Below, piece after piece: positions 24,249-35,000 of a stretch of 64,000 nucleotides of DNA. The stretch is from Photorhabdus heterorhabditis. Its GTDB lineage: Bacteria > Pseudomonadota > Gammaproteobacteria > Enterobacterales > Enterobacteriaceae. The notes under the pieces were generated by a model, which was not told the DNA's origin, did no database searches, and worked only from the letters and a program-made list of their open reading frames with translations. The stretch lies in assembly GCF_018448905.1 (NCBI RefSeq), contig NZ_RCWA01000009.1, positions 86,273 through 150,272 of the forward strand. Reading direction: 5' to 3'. Numbering within the stretch: the first letter of the stretch is position 1; each line of letters begins with the position of its first letter. A program made the position numbers and the translations under genes.

Positions 24249-27185
24249 TTAATCTTCTTTTTCGGAATAAGGGCGAACGTATTTCATAATACAGTCAAGT
24301 TTTTCGCAGGTTTCCTGCCATTCTCTTTCTGGTTTGGAATCTCTGACTAGCCCCGCGCCAGCCTGAAGCCAACAGCGTCCTTTATGTTGATAGAGAGAGC
24401 GTAATACCAGCGCGGCATCCAGTTTACCTGAGCTATCTAATAACATGACGCAACCGCTATAGAGCCGACGGGGTTCACCTTCATAGCGTGAAATTGCCTG
24501 TAAAGAAGGTTTCTTCGGTATCCCCGAAGCAGTGACTGCCGGGAATAGGACGATGAACGCATCCCAACGATTTTTGTCTGTTTGTAGTAATCCTTTTACT
24601 CGTGATGCCAAATGTTGTACCGAACCACGTTCACGAATAGCCATAAATTCTGACACACAAAGCGTTTCAGTCTGACAAATCGGCGCCAATTCTTCTAATG
24701 CCAGTTTGGCAGAAACTGCGTGTTCGGAGATTTCTTTCGGGTCAGAAAGTAAATCTGCACGTAGCTGTTGATCTTGCTCTTTGTCATGGGTCAATGCTCT
24801 GGTACCTGCCAGTGGTTGGGTGCTGACCCAACCTGAACCATCCGCCTCAACCACGGTTTCTGGACTGAAACCATAAGCAGAGAAATCTTCATCACGTAAG
24901 AAGAAAGAGCGGGCAGGCGTGTTAGCCTGACGGCCCAACCAGTAGCTATGTGTCATATCAATATTGGACCCAAGCTCTACTTTGCGTGACAGGATCACTT
25001 TTTGGTAGTGACCTTCGGCAATGTCCTTAACCGCATTCGCTACGTTAGCTTGATAATGTTTTGCCGCGTCTGATGTATTGATAATTTCCATATGTTTTGT
25101 ATATGGGAAAGCCGGTGTGCTTGATTGATCAGCTTGCATGATTTTCTCGCTCAATATAGCGATCTGATCTTCTTCAAGTGTCCGTATCAGAACCTGTCCT
25201 TGAGTTATGCGTAATTCATGCTGTGGAATAGTGATTTTAATGAGTGCTTCATCTTGTTGTTCTAATGGTAATCCATAGGTCATATGGGAAAACTCAAATA
25301 GTGTTCTTCCATAAGCACGCCAGTCTTTGATAGGGAGAGCATTAAGCGCCTGCTCAAGCTTTTGACTTAATGTATTAATATCGTATGGATGATGATTACC
25401 TTGTGAATCAATCAATTGTCCCGATGCATTTACACTTATAGTCGCGGCACAGCCCATCCCCAATGACCATTCATCTTTTGCTTCATAGAGCGTACAAGGT
25501 TGTGAATCATTATCATCTGAGAGCAAATGAGTGATGAGATCTAACGGATTACGGGTAATAGCGATAGTGTGTTCATGATATTGCTGCATTGGATAGCCAT
25601 GTTCTGCTTGTGCCATCTGTATTAATTGGCGTTTGTCGATTTTTCCTACAGTGGTTAATGGCCAATACGCCACAAACAACCATTGATCAGGGATTTTATG
25701 GCGTTGAACGCCTTTCTGATGCAAAAATGCCTGTATCTGTGCGGGTTCTGGTTGATTGCCACTCTTGAGCAGGCAGGTGCAAATGCGTTCACCCAATAGT
25801 TCATCTGGAACAGCAATGACAACCGCGTCATTAATGTCAGGATGTTGCAGCAACAATGTTTCAACTTCTTGCGTCGAAATTTTCTCCCCACTGCGGTTAA
25901 TCTGCTCTTTAATTCGACCTTCAACGATCAGGTTGCCATTTGAAGTCATACGAACCAGATCGCCGGTACGGTAGAATCCATCAGTGGTAAAAGCGACGGC
26001 ATTATGCTGTTCTGCACGATAATATCCGGTAATGGTGTAGGGGCCTCGTGTAATAAGTTCACCTACCTCACCGGGTGCAACAGGTTGCAAATTGGCATCA
26101 ACGATTTTGATCTCATCTTCTTCTGACAGCGGGCGCCCCTGGGTATTAATGATGACCTCGTGGGGATCGTCCAATCGGGTGTAACAGAGTAATCCTTCTG
26201 CTGTACCAAATACCTGTTGCAAAGGACCAAGGCGTGTCATGACCTGTTCAGCCAGTTCCGGTGTGAGCCTGCCACCACCGACTTGTAAGCAACGCAGGGA
26301 TGAAAGGTCGCTTTGTTCCCAGTCGCGGGCCTGTTCCCAGAGGCGTGCAAGAGCGGGAACTAATGCTAAATGTGTCACCTTGTGCCGTTCGATCAATGGC
26401 ATGGCTTCATCACAGCTGGCGGTATCACTCAAGAGTACACATCCCCCTTGGGAAAGGGTACCCAGAATACCGGGGCTGCCTAAGGTGAAATTATGGGCAA
26501 CAGGCAATACGGCTAAATAAACACTGTCCGTATTTATCGCACATAGACGGGCAGAGAGGACAAAATCATAGGTATAGGCGTCGTGCGTACGCGGAATTAA
26601 TTTCGGTGTACCGGTTGTTCCGCCTGAAAGTAACAAGACAGCAATATCACTATAGGTTGGTCCAGGAACATTGAGCGGTTCATCATCAATGGATGCTAAT
26701 GCGGTAAACTCCTCCGCTTCTCCATCAACGATAATGTGTTTCAGATCGGGACAAGATGCCGCCACTTCCCGCGCCATTTCCCGATAATCAAAACCATGAA
26801 TACAATCAGGGATAATGTAAGCCACCGGGCGCGCAATCTGGCAAAGCGCATGAATATCATGTGCCCGTTGTGTAGGCATTAATAACACTGGATGAGCACC
26901 CAGTCTGAACAAAGCAAAACAGGTGATGACAAAGGAGATGCGGTTAGGCAGTTGTACTATGACGTTATCACCACGACGTATTCCACGGTGAAATAATCCA
27001 CTGGCCAATCTTTCTGCGGATTGGTGCAATTCGCGGTAAGTTAGCTGTTGTTCTTGATAGATCAGCGCTGTTTTATTACCCCAGATACTAGACCAACCGG
27101 CAAGTTGTTGGTCCAGCGTTTTGCCATTCCAAAGATAGTCTGGCGTCATAGTCAGTGTTTTCCCTAGGATAGAAAAAGGTGCCAT
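24249..27185 (-). CDS. ybtE/ybtS: Fused salicyl-AMP ligase and salicylate synthase
   Basis: 978 residues joining two proteins that are separate in Yersinia. Residues 1-535 are a YbtE/DhbE-type aryl adenylating enzyme: DYLWNGKTLDQQL, the P-loop-like LLLSGGTTGTPKLIPRTH, YRTGDL and the A10 lysine in TTVGKIDKR. Residues about 540-978 are an Irp9/MbtI-type salicylate synthase: KVILSRKVEL, TQPLAGTRAL, EHAVSAKLALEELA and FPAVTASGIPKKPS. One chain would make salicylate from chorismate, adenylate it and pass it to the ArCP of Irp2. Start ATG 27185 overlaps the ybtT stop (TAATG); the frame upstream to 27296 lies inside ybtT. It is the last gene of the operon. Confidence 0.92.
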   Translation of the reverse strand: MAPFSILGKTLTMTPDYLWNGKTLDQQLAGWSSIWGNKTALIYQEQQLTYRELHQSAERLASGLFHRGIRRGDNVIVQLPNRISFVITCFALFRLGAHPVLLMPTQRAHDIHALCQIARPVAYIIPDCIHGFDYREMAREVAASCPDLKHIIVDGEAEEFTALASIDDEPLNVPGPTYSDIAVLLLSGGTTGTPKLIPRTHDAYTYDFVLSARLCAINTDSVYLAVLPVAHNFTLGSPGILGTLSQGGCVLLSDTASCDEAMPLIERHKVTHLALVPALARLWEQARDWEQSDLSSLRCLQVGGGRLTPELAEQVMTRLGPLQQVFGTAEGLLCYTRLDDPHEVIINTQGRPLSEEDEIKIVDANLQPVAPGEVGELITRGPYTITGYYRAEQHNAVAFTTDGFYRTGDLVRMTSNGNLIVEGRIKEQINRSGEKISTQEVETLLLQHPDINDAVVIAVPDELLGERICTCLLKSGNQPEPAQIQAFLHQKGVQRHKIPDQWLFVAYWPLTTVGKIDKRQLIQMAQAEHGYPMQQYHEHTIAITRNPLDLITHLLSDDNDSQPCTLYEAKDEWSLGMGCAATISVNASGQLIDSQGNHHPYDINTLSQKLEQALNALPIKDWRAYGRTLFEFSHMTYGLPLEQQDEALIKITIPQHELRITQGQVLIRTLEEDQIAILSEKIMQADQSSTPAFPYTKHMEIINTSDAAKHYQANVANAVKDIAEGHYQKVILSRKVELGSNIDMTHSYWLGRQANTPARSFFLRDEDFSAYGFSPETVVEADGSGWVSTQPLAGTRALTHDKEQDQQLRADLLSDPKEISEHAVSAKLALEELAPICQTETLCVSEFMAIRERGSVQHLASRVKGLLQTDKNRWDAFIVLFPAVTASGIPKKPSLQAISRYEGEPRRLYSGCVMLLDSSGKLDAALVLRSLYQHKGRCWLQAGAGLVRDSKPEREWQETCEKLDCIMKYVRPYSEKED

Positions 27186-27991
27186 TATGCGAACTCCTGT
27201 AAATAGACATATTGTATAAACTGTGTAACGTGACGAATAACGCTCTGAGGATCTTGAGTAATATAAAAATGGTCGCCGGCAACTTCCTGGCAGCAATACG
27301 AAAGGTTTTGCGAGTCATCTGCAAGCCAATGATGCCACTGCTGAACTTCCATAGCAGAAGCTTCTTGGTCTTCGTTGCCATAAAGCAATAGCGTTGGTGT
27401 TTGCAGTTTTACTGAATCAGGTTGAATAACATGGTGATAGTGCTCTGTAGCAAAAAAGTCAGCTCGTAGCATGGGTAAGAACAACTCAAGTAATCCGGGA
27501 TCTTCTCGTAACATCGGACTGCAACCGCCGATATCAATCAGCTGTTCAATGAATTCATGATCAGGCAATCCGCTCAGTTGGCGGTGGGATTGAAGATGGG
27601 GTGCATGACACCCCGAAAGTACTAGTGCTTTGAGAGAACAATTATGCTGTTCAAGGCGTTGGCAAGTTTCAAAGGCGACCTGAGCGCCCATGCTATGACC
27701 AAACAGTATCAAGTTCTCTCTCTGTGCAGGAGTGAATGATACGATCAGATCGGCAAGTGATTGTGCTAATGGCTCAATCCGGGTGGCAGCATGTTCATTC
27801 ATACGACTGTCATGTCCGGGGTAAATCACCAGTGAAGCCGCGATATCTGAATTTTCCAATGTGAACCATTGGCGGAATGCACTGCTACTGCCCCCGGCAA
27901 AGGGGCAGATTAGCAATGTGTATTTCGGTTTGTCGTGAGTCGTCAGGCATGGACGAATCATCGGGTGTGTAGGGAGTAGCCACGTCATCAC
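27185..27991 (-). CDS. ybtT: Type II thioesterase (YbtT-like)
   Basis: 268 residues of the alpha/beta-hydrolase thioesterase II family: LLICPFAGGSSSAFRQW, the nucleophile motif FGHSMGAQVAFE, YGNEDQEAS and the catalytic His in AGDHFYI. Such enzymes clear misprimed or stalled acyl groups from carrier domains of the siderophore synthetases. It overlaps ybtU by one base upstream and the ligase-synthase fusion by one base downstream. Confidence 0.9.
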   Translation of the reverse strand: MMTWLLPTHPMIRPCLTTHDKPKYTLLICPFAGGSSSAFRQWFTLENSDIAASLVIYPGHDSRMNEHAATRIEPLAQSLADLIVSFTPAQRENLILFGHSMGAQVAFETCQRLEQHNCSLKALVLSGCHAPHLQSHRQLSGLPDHEFIEQLIDIGGCSPMLREDPGLLELFLPMLRADFFATEHYHHVIQPDSVKLQTPTLLLYGNEDQEASAMEVQQWHHWLADDSQNLSYCCQEVAGDHFYITQDPQSVIRHVTQFIQYVYLQEFA

Positions 27992-29085
27992 TATTTTTCC
28001 TCAGTTAGCATCAATTGGGCTGGATCAATCCAGACTGGAGGTGATAAATCCTGGGTAACAGGCTCTCCCATAATGCGTAAAATTTGTTGCCATAAGTCTG
28101 CCAGCCGTAGTTGGTAGCCGTAGGCAAAAGCAGCGGGGCAGAGAGCGCCATTTAATACAGAACTTAAGGTATTGAGTAGAAACGCTACACCTTCAGCACC
28201 ATCACATTCAAATGCTGTCATCCAGTTTTTGGTTGCCGGACAAAGAATTTGTGATGTTGTCTGATGCAGATAAGCTCCATACGGCTGACTGGCATTCAGG
28301 TAAAAGCTTTGCTCATTATTTAGATGATTTGGCGCATGAAGAACTGGCGTCCAGATAACCGGTCCATAACTGGCTTCCTGCGTAAGATAACCGGCAGGCC
28401 AGATCAGCGTCATTTTATGCATGACCAGGTTATGCATGTCTGGATCACTGGGGTCCAGATAGGATTGAACGTTTAACGTTATCGTTGTATCAGCAAAGCT
28501 GAGTTCAAAGCAATGAAATGCTTTGCTCCGTTGACCGACATAAACTATCTCTATTTGTTCCGGGCAATGACATGCCTGTAATAACAGGTCGAGTGCGGAA
28601 AATAGTAACTGGCGGCTGGTTGTCAGATAGCCACTTACCGGACGTTGCTGTGATAATTGGTTGATTTGTTGTGCCGCATGTAACCAGCTTCTACCGGCAT
28701 GGCATTGACTGTAAAAGCTATTTACCCAAAACATAGCGGCATGTTGGTTGGCGGCTAACTGGTGTCTTTTGATGGCTTCGGCATCAAGCGGGTGTTCCTG
28801 AATGACAGAAATACCCCGCGTCAATAATGCCTGGGTTAATTGGTCACCTTTGCCACCAATAACCTCTGCACGTATGACCACACAGGCAATATTGATGTCG
28901 TCTGGCAGTTCATCTAATGAGCGAAATAGGGGCACATTGAAATCACGGGCAAGTTGTTGTGAACGGGTACTTCCTTGCGCCAGAATCCCAGCCAATTCCA
29001 GATCTGGCCGAGGTTGTAGAAACGCATTAAGATACAGTTCGCCAAATTTTGAACCGACAATCAGAACTCGCCGTGGCTTTATCAT
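27991..29085 (-). CDS. ybtU: Thiazolinyl imide reductase (YbtU/Irp3-like)
   Basis: 364 residues with an N-terminal NADPH-binding Rossmann motif (RVLIVGSKFGELYLNAF) and family features AGILAQGSTRSQQLARDFNVP and QEHPLDAEAI, matching Irp3/PchG. It reduces one thiazoline ring to thiazolidine on the assembly line. The ATGA overlap with irp1 points to translational coupling. Its presence predicts at least one reduced ring in the product. Confidence 0.92.
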   Translation of the reverse strand: MIKPRRVLIVGSKFGELYLNAFLQPRPDLELAGILAQGSTRSQQLARDFNVPLFRSLDELPDDINIACVVIRAEVIGGKGDQLTQALLTRGISVIQEHPLDAEAIKRHQLAANQHAAMFWVNSFYSQCHAGRSWLHAAQQINQLSQQRPVSGYLTTSRQLLFSALDLLLQACHCPEQIEIVYVGQRSKAFHCFELSFADTTITLNVQSYLDPSDPDMHNLVMHKMTLIWPAGYLTQEASYGPVIWTPVLHAPNHLNNEQSFYLNASQPYGAYLHQTTSQILCPATKNWMTAFECDGAEGVAFLLNTLSSVLNGALCPAAFAYGYQLRLADLWQQILRIMGEPVTQDLSPPVWIDPAQLMLTEEK

Positions 29086-32000
29086 ATGTTCTCCTCCTTA
29101 ACTGGCTCAATAGCTGGAACTGGATTCAGGATGTCTTTCAGACAGGTAACCAGAGAGCCGACATGTTTGTGTTGGAATAGACTGTAATGATCACCATCAA
29201 GCTGTGTCACATTAACTGGCCCGAAAGCCTGCCAGCCAAGATCCCTTGAGGTGATTGTGGTTGGATCAAGGTAATCCATAAAATCAGGTAATGCCTGTAC
29301 TGCCCGGATAAGACAGAAAGGCTGTGAAGTCTGCGGTGGACAGTAGTTAAGCAATGCACTCAGATTATGGCGCCACACCGAGTAAAGGGCCGTCAGCGAG
29401 CTATCAATTTGTGCAGATTGTGGCAAGGCTGCGTGTAGTGCTTGAAGGAATGTTTCAGTGTTAGCCGCGATAGCGCCGTTATCCAGCTCCAAATCAGGGA
29501 ATTGCCCCTGTAAATCGAGCAGGAAATGACGATGGCAGAATGCATCATTCAGAGTCAAATCAGTGCGTATATTTGGCGCGAAACTATCAATCAGGATGCA
29601 ATGAGAAACGCTTTCACCCACAGCCCGTAACTGATGCGCCATTTCATAGGCCACGAGTCCACCGAAAGACCAACCCGCCAGTGCATAAGGTCCTTTAGGC
29701 TGGAATCTACGGATTTGATTGATATAGTTAGTTGCCAGCGCAGCAACGGAAGGCTTATCGGTATTCAGGCTATCTGGCGCAAATGCTAACCCAATCATAC
29801 GTTGGGCGTTGAAATTAGCCGCCAAATGGCGGTATCCCAGTAGATGACCACCAATAGGATGTACGATAAATAAAGCAGGTTGCTCAACGTTTCCTTTGTT
29901 CAGTATCACACCCTGGCAAGAATCTTCCGGTTGATGTTCAATAAATTCAGCCAATGAATGTACGGTATCGTAAGTTTGTAGCAGGCTGAGCGGGTATTGG
30001 CGATTGAACGTCTGGTTGATTTTCACCATTAGCCGTACTGCCGCAAGGGAATCTCCGCCAAGAGTAAAGAAACTCTCATGCACGTTGATACCTTGTTGCT
30101 CTAATACCGATTCCCAAAGGCTTAATACCGCTTGTCCGGTCGCGTTGAGAATCGTTGCCGATGGCATTGAATTAACTTCTTGCGCTGCTTCAACCAGAGT
30201 AACCAATGTGCGCCTGTTGATTTTACCGTTATCTGATACGGGGATCGTATCAAGAATGATAAATCGCTGTGGACACATCCAAACCGGCAAGGTTTGTTGC
30301 AACCAGTGGGGCAGTATCGGTAAAAGCTCTGTAGATACGGGGGCGTTGTCAGTTAAACGTAAGCCCGCGACGAGTTGCAATGCGCCAGTTGACGTCGTAT
30401 GAGCAAACACTAATGCTTGCTGTATCTCAGGGTGCTCACATAAACAGTGCTCAATTTCGCCCAGCTCAATCCGGTAGCCTCGAATTTTAATCTGGTGATC
30501 ATTGCGTCCCAGAAATTCGATATTACCGTCTGGTCGCCAGCGTCCTAAGTCACCAGTGCGGTAAAGTCGCTCACCGGTTTGAGGATGTGTGATAAATGCT
30601 TGTTCAGTTTTTTCTGAATCGGCCCAATAACCCAGTGCCAGTCCTTGGCCGCCAATATAAAGTTCACCGGTTACCCAGACCGGGCAAGGTGAAAGCGCGG
30701 AATTAAGCACATAGAAAGTCTGATTAGCCAAAGGTTTACCATAGGGAATGCTACGCCAATTTGGATCAACTTGTGCGATAGGATAGGCGATAGACCATAT
30801 CGATGCTTCGGTAGCACCGCCCAAACTGAGAAGATTTAGTTCAGGGTGGAGAGCATATAATTTTGCCGGCAAATGGGTCGGTATCCAGTCACCGCTCATT
30901 AATATCCAGCGCAGACTATCCAAGGAATGTGGGTAGCTTCGGGCGTATTCCTCAAGCAGTTGCATAAATGCCGGAACAGAGTTCCAAACGGTAACCGATT
31001 CTTGTTGTAACCATGTCAGTAATTTATCGGGCTGCTTACTGTCACCAGGAGCAGGCATAACCAGTTTTGCTCCGCAACTCAGCGGGCCGAATAGGTCATA
31101 AACTGAGAGGTCAAATGTTAACTCTGAGATTGCCAGCACGCTATCGTACTCGTTGAGTGCAATGCGTTGGTTAATATCAAGGATGGTGTTGACCGCGCTC
31201 TGATGATCTATCATCACGCCTTTTGGTTTTCCGGTAGAACCTGAGGTGAAGATGACATAAGCCAAATCCCCAGGGTGTATGGATAAATTATGTTCACCGG
31301 GATTGACAGGTAAGCGGTTAAGTAATGTTTCATCCAGAGAGATGACTTGCACATTGTCAGGCCAGCTTATCTGTTGAATAAACTTAGGTTGGGTCAGTAC
31401 GGTATCAACTTCTCCTGAGGCTAATAGCTGATGGATGCGCTGTTGCGGATAACTCGCATCAATAGGCAGATAAGCTCGTCCTGCTAATAAAATCCCAATC
31501 ACCGCGACAACCTGTTCCCAGCCTTTTTCCATCACCACGCCAATCAGAGATGAAGTCTGATTTTCCTGCGCTTGCAGATGAGCCGCCAGTGTCAGGCTTT
31601 GTGACCACAAAGTGTGATAGTCGATTTGACGAGAGGCATCGACAACCGCAGTGTGTTGTGGGTAACGGTTTACTGCCTGTTCAATTAGCGAACAAAGGGT
31701 GTGTGGTGGAAATATGTTTTTTGTCGCATTGCTGTTCTGGCACAACGTGCGATCACTTGCCGGCAGCCAGTCAGGAAGTGGGGCGCTCCATTGGTAATCC
31801 GGTTCGAGCAGAGCAACGATACTGGCTTGATAATGGGCAAACATGTTTTCTGCAACTTGTGGCTGGAACAGTTGCGGCAAGATTGTCCATTTTAGGGTGA
31901 CACCCCCCTCTGTGCTGGGAATTAGCATACAATCAAGATAAACATGGGGTGTTTGTGCACCAAAAAGATTTAGTGTTCCTAACCCTGATAGCCCTTTAAC

Positions 32001-35000
32001 CGCAATACCGGTCGTATCGTTGAATACGATTGGCATTCCGGCGTTCAAGTTGTGATGATGCTGATTTTTCTCTCTGAGTACCAATTGCCCGTCAAACAGT
32101 GCATGTTGAAGATCCGATAACCACTGCCTTTGTATCCGGCTTACGGCATCACCGAAGCCTGTGATATTGCGTAAATCCACTTCCAACAATGATGTGGTAG
32201 ACAAATTGCCGACTAACATATCGCAATGTTGTGGCATTAACAGGCGGTTGCTATGCAGGACATTGATAGTGAAATGCTCGTTGTTGCTCCATACCGACAG
32301 AATATGGGCAAATAGTGTGAGCATAACTTGTGAAGGGGATACCCGGTGTTTTGCTGCACGTTGTTGCAAACGCTGCCATTGTTGTGGGCTGATATATCCT
32401 GTCAGGCACTGTTGATCGAGCTGCTGTGATTGGTGATCTTTCAGTGGTAACACCGGAGCGTCAGGAAGTGAAGGTAAGCGATCAAGCCAGTATTGCCGGC
32501 TTTGTTGCCAGGTTTCTCCGGTTTTTTCATTCTCCAGTGCTTGAATATAGTCAGCAATAGTCGCCGCTGGCGGCTCTGGCTGCCAGTGAGGTTCCTGATA
32601 CCAATGGTGTAAATCACGTAAGATTAACGTCAAACTTTTTCCATCGACCACCAGCAGGTCGATAGTCAAATGTAATAGATGTGTCCGGTCATCAGTATGG
32701 TAGAGCGTTAAGTTAAACAGCGGCCAGTTGTCGCTGTGAACCCCTTGAGTACGCAGTGTGTCGCGGGCATTACTCAACTGTGTCTCGTGCTCATTCGGCA
32801 TCATGTTACGGCAATCAATGACCGTCGGTGTATAGCAGGGCACTTCCGGCAGAATATGATATTGCCCATCTTTCACATAACCGCGTAATTGCCCATGATG
32901 GCTGATCACACGGTGCCAGGCAGTGGTGAAACGAGGCAGATCAAGCCCGTTGATAGCCAGTTCAGCGTAGAAATGGGCGATACCGTTACCAAACTGAAAC
33001 AGTTGACTTTCTCCCAACCAATAAGCGTATTGCAGTGCGGTGAGTGGCAGAGCTTGCTCTGCTGCTGGTTCAGTTTGATGTGGTGTGGCAGGTGGCGCTG
33101 AATTTGTCTCGATTATCCGCAAAGTACGGCAAAATTCACTCAACTTAGGATGTTCAAACAGTTGTTGCAGATTAGCTTGTTTATAACCTTGGCGGCGTAG
33201 TTGCACCACCATTCGGGTAGCAATTAAGCTGTCACCGCCACTTTGGAAAAAGTCACTGTGACGCTGTATGGGTTGAGAAAGCAGTGAACACCAGAGTGTG
33301 ATGACTTGCTGTTCAATATCATGGAGTTGGTCATCTTCTGTGGTTATGCTCTCTTTAGTTGTCACTATCAGCGGTAATTGCTGTTGCTGCTGAATTCTTA
33401 GGTGGATGCCATCATGTAACACGTTACCTGCCGTAATCAGGTCATAACTGGATTCAGGATGCTGTGACCAGAAATCATAACGTGTATGTCCGGCAGGTGG
33501 CGTATGAAGATCATAATGCTCTATGTGTTCAGACGGGTGGCAAATTTGTACTAAAAGCGCGTTATAAGCAGCAAACAGCGCCTCAATAACACCCGGTTCT
33601 AGCACGTCATTCATGCAATACCAGTTAAATAGCAGATTACCATCCACTTCCATGACTTGGTGATCTAGCCAGACTTGCGGAGTTTGGCTCAGAACAAAGA
33701 CCGGATCGCCCAGTAATTGAGTGATGGATTGTTTGATGGCGACCCCTTCCTGAACCATTCCTAACATACTGGTGAAAACTATGGGTGTCAGAGGTTGTCT
33801 GCTTTGAGCTTTATTATTTTGTTGGCTTTGTCGGCGGCCAAGTTCCCGCAATACTTCAACACCATTGACATGGTGATGACTCAGTCGTTGCCAGAGTAAG
33901 GCTTGGGTTTTTTCCATGCTGGCACGCAGGGAGGTTGTCTTGCGTAAATCAAAATCCATCAACATGACCGAGGTAAAATCACCAATCAGATTTTGAACTT
34001 CTGGATGAAAAGGCTGCCGGTTAAAGAATGTCAGGTTGAGGGTAAACAGCGGATGACGGCTGTACCACTCAAGTGTATGCGCAAATAGTGTCAGCAGGCC
34101 AGCAGAAGGCGTCACGCCCCATTTTTTCCAGCTTTGTTTCAGTATCTGCCAGTCAGATTGTGCCAATCGACCTTCATAAGTCGTAAATTGTGGCTGACTA
34201 CGCTGGGGCAGCTGTGGGTTCAACGGTAATCTTGGCGCTGGGGGCAGTGAAGGTAATTGTTCCTGCCAGTATGCCCACGATGCCCGCCACTCTTTACTTG
34301 CACGTTGCGCTTGTTCTGCCATCACATAGTCGCGGAAAGTAAATGCTTGTGGAGCCAATGGTTGCTGGCGATAGGCAAGTTGTAGATCGTCCATCATGAT
34401 CCGGAAACTCTGTACGTCAAACTGCAACAGGTCCAAGTTCATATGTAAGCGACAATGTTCATTCGGTAGCAGCGAAACAGAGACTTCAAACAATGGCCAC
34501 TGTTCGGCAGGTGGTACGTGATAGGACAGGGTATGGCGACGCTGAGCCAGTGTTTGTTCGCAAGCGGTGTTGCTCAGTGTACGCAAATCATCCTGTGATA
34601 AAGCATACCAGGGCGTTTCAGGCAAAATCCTTTGTTGCCCATCTTCATCCACGACCATGCGCAACATGCCATGACGCTGAATTAAAGCATTCCATGCTTT
34701 TTCAAAACGCGGGATATCAAAACTATCCAGTGCCAGATCCCATTCAAATAAGACGTGACAAGCTACACCACCAAAATCAATGGCCTGAGTACGACCAATC
34801 CAGTAAGCGTGCTGAATTGGCGTCAGAGGGAATGGTGCATGACGCTGGGAACTGTCAATCATGATTTTAGGTTGAGAAGAGCCTACTGGCTGTTCAGGCA
34901 ATGCGTCGCCAATCAGCTCATTCAGCCCTTTCAGCGTCATATTCTGATAAGCCACTCCAGCGGTTAATCTAAAGCCAAATTGCTGGTGGATGACCGCATT

